Assembly: GCA_932294295.1 (NCBI GenBank)
Contig: OW028581.1
Coordinates: 8,850,526 to 8,914,525 of the forward strand
Length of the DNA: 64,000 bases
Direction: 5' to 3'
Source: Alitta virens
Taxonomy: Eukaryota > Annelida > Polychaeta > Phyllodocida > Nereididae
The notes under the pieces were generated by a model. The model ran no database searches. It saw only the letters and a list, made by a program, of their open reading frames with translations, and was not told where the DNA came from. Below are positions 54,486-64,000 of the stretch, piece by piece. The position numbers and the translations under genes are program-made. How positions within the stretch are numbered: the first letter of the stretch is position 1; each line of letters begins with the position of its first letter.

Positions 54486-55676
54486 ATTTCTGCCAGGGTT
54501 GGCAAATTTAACCCACCCACCGGGTCTAATCCGGGTTAAACCCGTATTAAACCCGGGTTGGACTAAATAGACATTTTGCCCAAAGTGGGTTAAACCTGGG
54601 TTAAAAGTCCATTATTTTACTTATAATCAGTATAAAAGGTGCAGGAAAGACAAAACAATATTTAAACTATTGTATCTGAAACATTAAACTTTGCACAGAT
54701 GATGCTACATGATGGTAGGACATAACCAAGATCAATGGTTGTTACCCCCAATTTGCAATTCTGAAAACACTAAATTACTTGATGGTTTAGCAATTTTTTC
54801 GCCATTGTTGTTAGCTTTAAAATTATAATCTTTGGTATTCAGCAGACAAGGACATGTAACATAAGAGTTTTTCAAACTAAAATAGCATGGTCCAATGTGC
54901 TTTAGTTTTTATAAGAATTGAACTCCTATAATAAGAAGTCACTTTTTGTCAGTCTGTATGATTGTCTGTAGATCATTGTAAGTCTCTGTACTATAATTCA
55001 GGAATGGCATTATTCAGTTGATACTCATGCCCATACGATGTGTAAAGCTCAGTAATAGCCAAATAAATAAAGTTAAAGAAAGCAAATCTTCTATTTCTCC
55101 ATATATTCACTGTTATATGTATTTCTAGGGGCCCGTAGTAGGGGGTGCGCACCAGCTGGGTTTCCACCCACTGGGTCCTGGGTTCATTTCCCAGTCGAGC
55201 CTTATTAAGTTGGATGGCTGTTTCATTCATCATCTTATTGCCAAGGTTCCTGCCTGCCCCAATCAGCAGGTGCAGAAATAAAGGTCATAGCCCTAATCCT
55301 CCCACCACCCTTATATGTTTTTCTACAGATTTGGAATCCAATTGTGAGCTTGTAGGAGAGTTTTTGTCAGGTTTAACCCACTTTTGATGGATTAAACCCA
55401 TTTTGCCAATTTTATACTCAGTGTATAAAGCTCAATGATAGCCAATAAAGTACAATTTTTAAGAAAGCAAATCTTTTACTTCTCCTTAAAGTCACTGATT
55501 TATGTATTTCTACCTATTTGGAATCCCTTGCGTTGAGCTTGGAAGAGGGTTTTGGCCAGGATTAACCCACTTTTGCTCGGGTTTAACCCGTTTTGCCCCA
55601 GGTTATACCCAGGTTTTACCCGCTGGGCTGGGCAAAATTGATTTAACCCGGGTTAAAGTCCAACCCTGATTTCTGC
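54486..55676. mobile_element. hAT-like non-autonomous element with perfect 8-bp duplication
   Basis: The element spans 54494-55668 with ends CAGGGTTGG and CCAACCCTG, flanked by exact ATTTCTGC on both sides. Both ends contain runs of GGGTTAAACCCGGGTTAAA-like inverted motifs. The interior has no transposase, a diverged internal duplication (about 55030-55125 and 55420-55520) and an inserted SINE. Confidence 0.92.
55113..55325 (+). mobile_element. tRNA-derived SINE inside the hAT element
   Basis: The insert (55128-55310) is flanked by TTATATGTATTTCTA and TTATATGTTTTTCTA (14 of 15 identical). The head carries the B-box-like GGGTTCATTTCCC. Same family as 23691-23884, opposite orientation to the outer SINE. 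Confidence 0.88.
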
Positions 55677-55999
55677 ACCTTTTGGGTTAATTAGGACAGG
55701 CAGGGCCATGGCAATGAGATGAAGGAGGAAACAGCCATCCAAGTTAGGCTCGACCGGGAATTGAACCTGGGACCCAGCGGCTGGAAGCCCAGTATGCTAC
55801 CATTGAGCTGGGCACCCACCGTCAAAGACAATAGAATAGAATAGAATAATTGTTTCCAATAAAATCTAATTTTGCTCAAATGAATTGATTCAACATATCT
55901 TGATGTGGCAAAATAGTTCGAGCTTCTTTAATTAGTAATTTCGTATTCTCTATTACTAAAAATAATGACAAAACCATGAACACAAAACTAAAACAAAAA

Positions 56000-56860
56000 C
56001 AAATCATAAAACATAACCCAACTTTGTAAGTTAATCCGGTGTCGATGTTTGCCTACAAGCGAATAAACAAACATCAAACTACACCTAAATGGGCCACAAA
56101 CTCCGGCTAAGTGGACCCTGCATTTACAACTTGGACACATGCGATGGGGCTGTAGGTCACTATGCTATATTGCTGGGACCGCAACTGCACATTCGGACCC
56201 AACACAACACTTTTGAGCATAGGACTACAAAGCTTAAGCACTATAGTTGGGACACCGGCTATGTTTGATGTGCTTTTAGCAGACTGTAAATCTTATGTTG
56301 GGCACTATTGTGTAATAAAGTGTGTATACGCACTAGAATGGTTTTTGTGTAAAAAACATGGGTTGAAAACTAAATGGGGTGACAATGATTTATTGTAATC
56401 TGCATGAAAACTATGAATTATCTGGTTAAATTGACAAAAAAAAAAGTAAATATGACGAAGTGGTACATACAGCCAGCCAACCAACCAACCAACCATTCTA
56501 CTGTAACCAATAATTATAATTTTTTGTCTCTTGTTCTCGTAATTGCCAATAAAGAAAACAAGGAAATCCGGGGAAAATTAGGGAGGAAGAGGGAAAATGT
56601 CATTCTGGAGGTTAATGAACGATTCTAGAGGCAAATAAAGTATGCGGAGACATCATTAGGCTCCTGGGGAATTCTACTTGGTATGCTGTTTGTGTAGAGA
56701 GGTGTTGTGAATGCCAGTGCCACGAGATTTGCTGAGCTCGTAAATCACACATGATTGTATGTATACAGTGTACTTGGTGTATAAGACGGAAATGATGTGG
56801 TGAAGTCTGTGGTATACTACATCTTCAGACCGCTTCATGATAGAAGGTAGCTTAGCCACC
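56000..56860. other. Unassigned sequence upstream (gene orientation) of the first visible exon
   Basis: A 78-codon open frame at 56162-56398 has no recognised domain. I see no ankyrin-type exon between 52156 and the right edge. Confidence 0.4.
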
Positions 56861-57020
56861 TATATGTCAGTCAATCATCAGTTAGTCACTCATCAGTCAG
56901 TCAGCCAGTCAGGCAAATGCGCAGTCAGTCAGTCAGTCATTCATGCAGTCAGCCAGCCAGTCAGTCAGTCAAATATACAGACAGTCAATGAATCAATCAG
57001 TCAGTCAGTGGGTCAGTTGA
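56860..57020. repeat. (CAGT)n-rich microsatellite
   Basis: Interrupted runs of CAGT over 160 bp. Confidence 0.9.
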
Positions 57021-57454
57021 CAATACAACACGATAATAAGTGAATATTTCTTTTTGAGTACTGTTTTTCAAGTGTGTTAGCAGTAAGTCTAACAATATTT
57101 TTCAAATTCTGATTATCTAGTTATAGGATGCTCTGCAAAATTTATACATGAAACACGAACCACAAAACTGTCACATATAACACAATACAAAGCCCTTGTA
57201 GAATAAAACTCTATGGGTCCTTATAGAGACATTTTTCGTTGTTGCCATTCCACCAGAGAAGGAGAAAATGGACTTTTATGCTGTCATATCAATCAACCAA
57301 ACAGAAGACATCTAGGAGCCTGAATGCAGACACACACTGTGGGCAAAGTGCCACCCCCCACCCCCACCCCAAAGCCCCAGGGGGTATGATATATACCCCA
57401 AAGAAGGTTTTTGTCTTATGTCAGATGTCTCATGATAAACAGCACCCATGCAGC

Positions 57455-57870
57455 CGTTGGTGCCTAGATCGAAATGTTCTGGCACACATGTCCTAGAACG
57501 ATGTCAGACCGAAATGTTCCGGCATGGGTGTCTTGCATCAACATTTTCTGGTATAACTATCCTAAATTGACATGTCCTGGCTTCAATGTCCTAGACTAAA
57601 ATGATTGGCACAGATGTCCTAGTTCTGGAACAGGCGTCCAAGACTGAAATGTTCTAGCATACATCCCTTACACCAAAATGTTCTGGTATAATAGCCTTAA
57701 ATGGACATTTCCAGGCATAAATATCCCAGACTGAAACTATTTGGCAACATTTTCTAGACGTATTGTTCTGGCTTACTTGTCTCAGACCGAAATGTTGTTG
57801 CATAAAGGTCCTAGACTGAACTGTTCAGACAGATGTTCTGACACACACGCCTAAGACCGAAATATTCTGC
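57455..57870. repeat. Diverged tandem repeat, about 30-bp unit
   Basis: Roughly a dozen degenerate copies of GACCGAAATGTTCTGGCA followed by a GTCCTA block; spacing 25-35 bp. An old, decayed minisatellite. Confidence 0.7.
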
Positions 57871-58099
57871 CAAGATTTAATACTGTGCAACCCACTTTTA
57901 GAATTAAAAAAACCAACAAGAAGTCACCCCACTATATAAAAAAATATGTCAATATTAAGCAAGACCATTTTGATTTGAAAGGTGACTTCCAGTGAAGTGA
58001 TTGGTGACTGATGTACTTTCGGTGCATGCCTGTGCATGGAAGTGAATCAGTCAGATGCTTCGTGTATCTGCTCATTTTATATGATGAATGTACATCCAA

Positions 58100-59500
58100 T
58101 TGTTTTATAAGAAGAGTGTAAATTGCACTTGTTTTATAAGAAGAGTGTAAATTGCACTTGTTTTATAAGAAGAGTGTAAATTGCACTTGTTTTATAAGAG
58201 TGTAAATTGCACTTGTTTTATAAGAAGAGCGCAAAGTGCACTTGTTTTATAAGAGCGCAAAGTGCACTTGTTTTATAAGAAGAGTGTAAATTGCACTTGT
58301 TTTATAAGAAGAGTGTAAATTGCACTTGTTTTATAAGAAGAGCGCAAAGTGCACTCGTTTTATCAGAAGAGCGCAAAGTGCACTCGTTTTATAAGAAGAG
58401 CGCAAAGTGCACTTGTTTTATAAGAAGAGCGCAAAGTGCACTTGTTTTATAAGAAGAGTGTAAATTGCACTTGTTTTATAAGAAGAGTGTAAATTGCACT
58501 TGTTTTATAAGAAGAGTGTAAATTGCACTTGTTTTATAAGAAGAGTGTAAATTGCACTTTTCTAAGAAGAGCGCAAATTGCATTTGTTTTATAAGAAGAG
58601 TGTAAATTGCACTTGTTTTATAAGAAGAGCGCAAATTGCACTTGCTTTATAAAAAGAGTGTAAATTGTACTTGTTTTATAAGAAGAGTGTAAATTGCACT
58701 TGTTTTATAAGAAGAGTGTAAATTGCACTTTTCTAAGAAGAGCGCAAATTGCATTTGTTTTATAAGAAGAGTGTAAATTGCACTTGTTTTATAAGTAGAG
58801 TGCAAATTGCACTTGCTTTATAAAAAGAGTGTAAATTGTACTTGTTTTATAAGAAGAGTGTAAATTGTACTTGTTTTATAAGAAGAGTGTAAATTGCACT
58901 TTTCTAAGAAGAGCGCAAATTGCATTTGTTTTATAAGAAGAGTGTAAATTGCACTTGTTTTATAAGAAGAGCGCAAATTGCACTTGCTTTATAAAAAGAG
59001 TGTAAATTGTACTTGTTTTATAAGAAGAGTGTAAATTGCACTTGTTTTATAAGAAGAGTGTAAATTGCACTTTTCTAAGAAGAGCGCAAATTGCATTTGT
59101 TTTATAAGAAGAGTGTAAATTGCACTTGTTTTATAAGAAGAGCGCAAATTGCACTTGCTTTATAAAAAGAGTGTAAATTGTACTTGTTTTATAAGAAGAG
59201 TGTAAATTGCACTTGTTTTATAAGAAGAGTGTAAATTGTACTTGTTTTATAAGAAGAGCGCAAATTGCACTTGCTTTATAAGAAGAGTGTAAATTGTACT
59301 TGTTTTATAAGAAGAGCGCAAATTGCACTTGCTTTATAAAAAGAGTGTAAATTGTACTCTTGTTTTATAAGAAGAGCGCAAATTGCACTTGCTTTATAAA
59401 AAGAGTGTACATCGCACTTGTTCTATTATAAGATGAGGGTACAATACATCGCACTCGTTTTATACAATGAGTGTACATCGCACTCTTTTATCAGAAGATG
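58100..59500. repeat. 29-bp satellite with exact 171-bp higher-order repeat
   Basis: About 47 units like TTTTATAAGAAGAGTGTAAA plus TTGCACTTG. Variants include GCGCAAAGTGCAC and GCGCAAATTGCAC. A short unit starting TCTAAGAAGAGCGC begins at 58561, 58732, 58903 and 59074, exactly 171 bp apart each time, marking four copies of a six-unit block. Confidence 0.95.
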
Positions 59501-59528
59501 AGTGTCTGATGTTTGGGCTGATCTGGTC

Positions 59529-59742
59529 ACAATACTCAACAATGGGTGATGATACCATTCCCATTGTATTTCCAATGTTTTGGTCTTGATTTCTTTCAAT
59601 GTATCATTTATTTTTTGTAATGATTGCCTGATAGATTCATTAGCTTACACATATTTAGTGTCTTGATCAAATAAGGTGTTTTTCAATCATTTGAAGTAGT
59701 TGTAGAAAATAGTAATTTTGACAGACAGTGGAGCTTTAAACT
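59529..59742 (-). repeat. Inverted partner of the 18.6-kb interspersed repeat
   Basis: Reads in reverse of 18608-18822, including GACAGACAGTGGAGCTTTAA. Confidence 0.75.
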
Positions 59743-59815
59743 GGCATCTAAGTTGACATGACAGTTGGACCCCCCTAAAACGAACCTCTTGGAACTGTAA
59801 GTCTACGTTAGAACC

Positions 59816-59988
59816 AAATGGGGAGAAAAAGTAACAGAGCTACAACTGTAGTATATAAAAAAAAACAATAAGATGACGTCACTACACCATTGTTGCATGG
59901 GTGACATCACACTGTACATGATGTCATCAAACAATACTTATCCGCTACCGTGTCAGTGACCTCTAGTGGTACTTTTTCTCCCCATTTC
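59816..59988. mobile_element. Small inverted-repeat element (MITE-like)
   Basis: AAATGGGGAGAAAAAGTA and TACTTTTTCTCCCCATTT are perfect 18-bp arms about 135 bp apart. GATGACGTCAC and GATGTCATC motifs are inside. No target duplication was seen. Confidence 0.6.
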
Positions 59989-60074
59989 TTTATTAGTGTA
60001 AGGCAAGCACAAAATCCATGATCTTTAACTTGCTCCACTATAGACAACTGGTACAAGACATTATACTACAAACC

Positions 60075-60460
60075 AAAATAAATGTCAACTCGTTTTTTGG
60101 TCTTATTTTTACTTATATGTCAAGCAAAAGCGCAAAATAGATATAGATGTTACCAAAAGGTCAACGCCCAACCTTCTAACCCATTAAAACCCCTCTCTGT
60201 ACATATTAACTTGAAGTTCCCTATCTTTCAAATGATAATTTTTTGCCCTTATCTCATCATGTGGTTATTTGTTATGGGCACAGAGAAGAACAGAAATAAC
60301 CCACGGCGAATAATGCAAAATCCTGGTTATTTGGTTCCCAGAACTGTTTTTATTAGCTAGAAAGTTGGGCTTTGGATTGTTGCTAACATTTCCATTCACT
60401 TAGCGCTGCTCCATGTCATTAACGGCAAAATATGCCCAAAAACAAGTGTGCATATTTATT
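60075..60460. mobile_element. MITE family member 2
   Basis: Left end AAATAAATGTCAACTCG and right end AAGTGTGCATATTTATT are inverted. It shares AAAGTTGGGCTTTG with the 39.6-kb copy. Confidence 0.7.
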
Positions 60461-61036
60461 ACGGATCCTAGTATAACGTCTAATAAAGAGTGACCAGCTG
60501 GGATTCGAAATCAGATCCTAAATCTCAGATACATGCATACTATAAAACATAGTTACACAAGCATAGAGATATGACCATCAGATATACAGTTGCTCTTGAA
60601 TGCGTGTACGCCATATCAGATCTGATACTTCTACAGTTTATTTCAAGTTATAAAGTTATTTTTGGTACCATATTCAAAGGAGTGGGCTTACTTTGGACAG
60701 CAACTGTATAGGCCACTCCGTTGATAACCAGGTACTTTGTGCTTAGTGCATAGCATCATGCCACTTCTAAGCCAAGCTACACATGCTGCCACATGGTATT
60801 ACATACTGTTCATGTTGTTACATGCAACCATAAAGCTACATGCATTGATGGAGAGCCTGGGGGATGCTATAACATATGTCATGTGAGAGGAACACTACCG
60901 CCATTAACAGTAGAGCAAAAAGGAGCTAAGTTCTTGGTGGTAAACAGACAACAAGGGAGTAGTAAGGATAAATCGATGAACTTTACCCGACTTACAGAGG
61001 TCACAAAATACCTATAAAATTAGGCAAGTAGTATTC

Positions 61037-61275
61037 AAAATAAATGTCCACCCGTTTTTCGTCATATTTTGGCACAAATGGCATATATTATGGAGCAGCA
61101 CAAAATGGACAGAAATATTCCCTACTTTTTTAGCCGATAAAAACACTTCCGGGGAAAGAAATAACTTGAAGTTCGCATTTTCTCCATCACTATTGTAATT
61201 TTCTTTGTGACCATAGCAAATGGCTATAAAGATGACGAAATGGCATAACATCATCATTGCAAAGTCAACAATTAG
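61037..61275. mobile_element. MITE family member 3 (left half only)
   Basis: Starts AAAATAAATGTCCACCCG and continues with TAGCAAATGGCTATAAAG as in the other copies; the right end is missing. Confidence 0.65.
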
Positions 61276-62072
61276 GCTTAAGTCCAATCTTTACAACTAG
61301 AAGTGTACTTCTATGCTTAAACATACTTCATTTCTAATCCAGATTAGATTCATTCAGTTTATTTCACATTCATAAAACATATATTATAAATTAAATTTTC
61401 AAAACATTTGGTACATAGTGAGGAGACCCCACTAAGAAGGTATCCCTTCGCTATCGTGGGGCCACCTACAGGGATTAAAGATTCATAAAATATTTTCTAT
61501 ACTATTTCAAATTAACAAAACAAAAATATAAACAGTGCTCTTCATCACTGATGACATATACAAAAGGTATGTTATGAATATGAGGACACTAATGAGGGTT
61601 TGACCTTGAACAAATATAATAATTAGGAATATCACAACGTTCATTCTATGTTGCAGTTATGCTAAATTTAATATACCTCTTAAAACCATCTTGACTATGT
61701 GTATGTTGTTTTTCCCTATAGTTGACAGACATGTTATTTAAATTAATTTAATCCACTGCAAAGATCTCCATTACCACATAAATTTGAAACCATGTGGTAT
61801 TATTTGCAGACGTAATAATGGAACCCAATGCATTCTGAGCTTATGCACAAGAAGGAAGCCAAAATATATTCATGGAGCAATTTCTATTGAAACGCCCTCA
61901 AATTCCACTTGACTTTCAAATTTCATTGATTCTTTGCAAGGAGCTTTCAATGAGAAGAATTTGTGATTAAAACGATTAGAAGATTCCCAAGAAATATGAC
62001 AGTCTTTCTGTAATTGAACGGTTCAATTTGAACCCAGTTTTAAATTCATTCCATATTTTCTCAATTGTTGTA

Positions 62073-62155
62073 TTATCTCAATGCTACTGGGTCTGAAGCT
62101 TAGTCTGCTTATATGACCAGCTGCCAGAGGCAGACGTAATGATGAGATGATAAGT
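62073..62155 (+). mobile_element. SINE-like repeat fragment
   Basis: Forward fragment with TACTGGGTCTGAAGCTTAG and GTAATGATGAGATGATAAG. Confidence 0.75.
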
Positions 62156-62285
62156 AGTTGTAATAGGGAGATTGCATTTGTAGTGAAATTGAATTACAAG
62201 CTACATATCTACGGGGTTATTTGTAGTATGCAATAAGTAATAGTTATACCCAATCAAAATTGTTTTCCTGAGCAGATAATAATAT

Positions 62286-62605
62286 TTAACCAACGAAAAT
62301 GTTACTTATAACTCCCTCTACTGGGTCCAAATTGTACTTTAATTGCCTAATGATACTAGTTAAACAAATCAAACAATCAAACAAATTAGTAAATATGTTT
62401 AGTGGAGGATAACTTAGTTACATCCACGGTAGGAGGGAGTTAACTAACATTTTCTGCGTTATATCCTGATCTGTACTATATAAGGCATATTTTACTAATT
62501 TGTTTGATTGTTCATTTGTTTTACTGGTCTTATTATGCAAGAAAAGTCAGTTTGTGCTTAGGAGGGAGTTAACTAACATTTTCATTGGTTATATCCCTTT
62601 AAGAA
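62286..62605. mobile_element. Foldback (long inverted repeat) element
   Basis: Arms of about 110-120 bp are imperfect inverted copies. The inner arms contain AACAATCAAACAAATTAGTA and its complement, the outer arms GAAAATGTTA and AACTCCCTC. AGGAGGGAGTTAACTAACAT occurs twice on the right side. Confidence 0.75.
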
Positions 62606-63029
62606 CAAGAGAAAAGACATCATAGTGCAGTATAATGTAAATAAACTTAGCTGAACCATTACTAAACCAAGCCACAACATGCTCAATGCTTATAAGCTAT
62701 CACTATCAACCCGCAAAGGTCCTTAGTTCCAAGGCCATAACCTGGGTCATCTCACCCCCATGTCAGGGCCCTTGGGGACTTAGGGGTCGATTGGGAAGGC
62801 AGGTCAAAGGTCATGAGGGACAATCCTGGTCACATGGCAGTCAGTGGCAGCCACATGACCGATATGAGCATCATTCCATCCGGGAACTGCTGATAACATG
62901 TTGATAGCTTCCCGTTGCTTTTAAGTGCATGGAGAGGAAAATATGGGATGGTTTTGATATAAGGTCGTTATATAGAGGTCACATTGTTATATAGAGGTCA
63001 CATTGTTATGATGGAATGTCTGTGTCTCA

Positions 63030-63245
63030 CGTGAAGTCTCAGTGCTACTGGGTCTGAAGCTTAGTCAGCTAATGTGACCAGCTGCAGGCAGACGTAATGA
63101 TGAGATGATAAGGCTGCCTGGAGTCCACATATAACTACGCATTTACCCATGGGTGGGGTCTTTTACTTGCCTCAGCATAGACACCGGGTACAAAGCACAT
63201 TTGATATAATATCTCATGCAACGAACATCCAGCTGAGATGACCAG
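63030..63245 (+). mobile_element. SINE-like repeat copy, longest 3' part
   Basis: Forward copy with TACTGGGTCTGAAGCTTAG, GTAATGATGAGATGATAAG, CCATGGGTGGGGTCTTTTAC and a final stretch with GGGATCCAACCC, a decayed B-box-like motif on the reverse side. It shows the order of blocks for this family. Confidence 0.75.
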
Positions 63246-64000
63246 GGATCCAACCCAAAACCTTCAGCAGGAACTGGCCAATATGGAATTGGCGGACGCC
63301 TTAACCGTTAGAAGAAAGAAAGGAAACGAACACACAAACAAAACAAGAAAGAAAGAAACGAGACTATCATTCTACTTTCTACTTCTGCACAAGTCCCTTG
63401 ACAAATTTATCAGAATCCATCAAAATTCTGTCAGTTTCAATATAGATGGAAACACTCAATTGATACTAGCAGAAACAGCCTTGGAATTCACAATGTATGA
63501 CTCAGCATGGAATTTTACCCCTTTAGACCCCCCCCCCCCCCCATCCAAAACCACCTCAACCCTTTTGCTACTGGGGAACCTAGAACCCCAAAACTCTGTT
63601 TCCACCCATAACCATGACAACAGAAAACCCCAGAAAACCCCCCTACCCTCCTTGGGGTGTCATTTCCATGAATAATTTGCAGAAGATTCGTCTAATGAAT
63701 ATTTGAGAAAGTGTTGTGCAATCGTAACAAAAGACAACTTGAATGAATTCTGACTGCCATAAGAGAGTGCCACAATGAATATTTGGCGAGAATAAAATAA
63801 TACATAGAAAAAGAGGGTACTAGTGCAGTGTAGAGAGTATGTAAATATGCAATTAAGTGAATAAAAAATTATTGAAATATGTTTGCACACTGATAAATAC
63901 ACAATTATTTTGATAAAAAATTGACCAAAGGTGTATAAAAGTGAAAACAAAACGGACAATAATTCGGTAAAAACATAACAATAATAATTCAAAATATAGA

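Larger units (their letters stand above)
54462..55831 (-). mobile_element. tRNA-derived SINE interrupted by a hAT element
   Basis: The SINE tail (54469-54493, GGGCTTTATGTCATG) and the rest (from 55669) match the uninterrupted copy at 23691-23884 once the 1.2-kb hAT insert is removed. The head on the minus strand has the B-box-like GGTTCAATTCCC. Flanking AGACAA is a possible duplication for the SINE itself. Confidence 0.85.

Noticed and set aside
56162..56398. Plus-strand 78-codon frame
   Set aside because: Starts with ATG but has no recognised domain, no homologue I know and no gene context.
60793..61017. Plus-strand 74-codon Cys-containing frame
   Set aside because: No splice borders or recognised domain; repeat-rich surroundings.

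Overview
The window is eukaryotic: coding sequence appears only as short exons with GT-AG borders, separated by long AT-rich introns packed with transposons and tandem arrays. The interspersed repeat types and the protein suggest a marine invertebrate, possibly an echinoderm-like deuterostome. The taxon is an inference, not a demonstration.

One host gene dominates. Twenty constitutive-looking exons on the minus strand (52155 down to 9094) join in a single open frame of 1,080 codons. They encode ankyrin repeats, a long Ser/Pro-rich linker, two tandem SAM domains and the start of a PTB domain. This is the ANKS1 (Odin/AIDA-1) scaffold-protein architecture. The first ankyrin repeats lie beyond the right edge. 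The rest of the PTB domain was not found in 1-9093 and probably lies beyond the left edge. Everything else in the window is intron, apart from a possible CpG-rich regulatory spot near 1.9-2.6 kb and a weak plus-strand two-exon candidate at 48.1-49.4 kb.

The most interesting gene-level observation is a pair of sequence-related exons, 15449-15557 and 13789-13882, just before SAM1. Both enter in phase 0 and leave in phase 1. Splicing both together gives an immediate stop and skipping both shifts the frame, so they look like mutually exclusive alternative exons. A second candidate is an open, exon-like 255-nt segment (42757-43011) in the intron between ankyrin-coding exons. It could be a cassette or an alternative 3' end.

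Layout: 1-9 kb, intron or flank with simple repeats and a CpG-rich spot. 9-17.8 kb, a dense run of SAM/PTB and linker exons with a 23-bp minisatellite. 17.8-33 kb, a 15-kb intron holding a 1.5-kb CTA/CTC array, a 110-bp minisatellite, a LINE inserted into a SINE, and a pogo-like element with 17-bp subterminal arrays. 33-44.4 kb, linker and ankyrin exons interspersed with Tc1/mariner and hAT MITEs. 45.8-50.6 kb, a 4.9-kb element-like unit bounded by inverted CCCAGGTAGCAA ends, with GC-rich arrays on both sides. 52.1 kb, the most upstream visible exon. 52-64 kb, a three-level nested SINE/hAT/SINE, a 29-bp satellite with an exact 171-bp higher-order period, and several MITEs. All coordinates and translations were worked out by eye; no database search was run.
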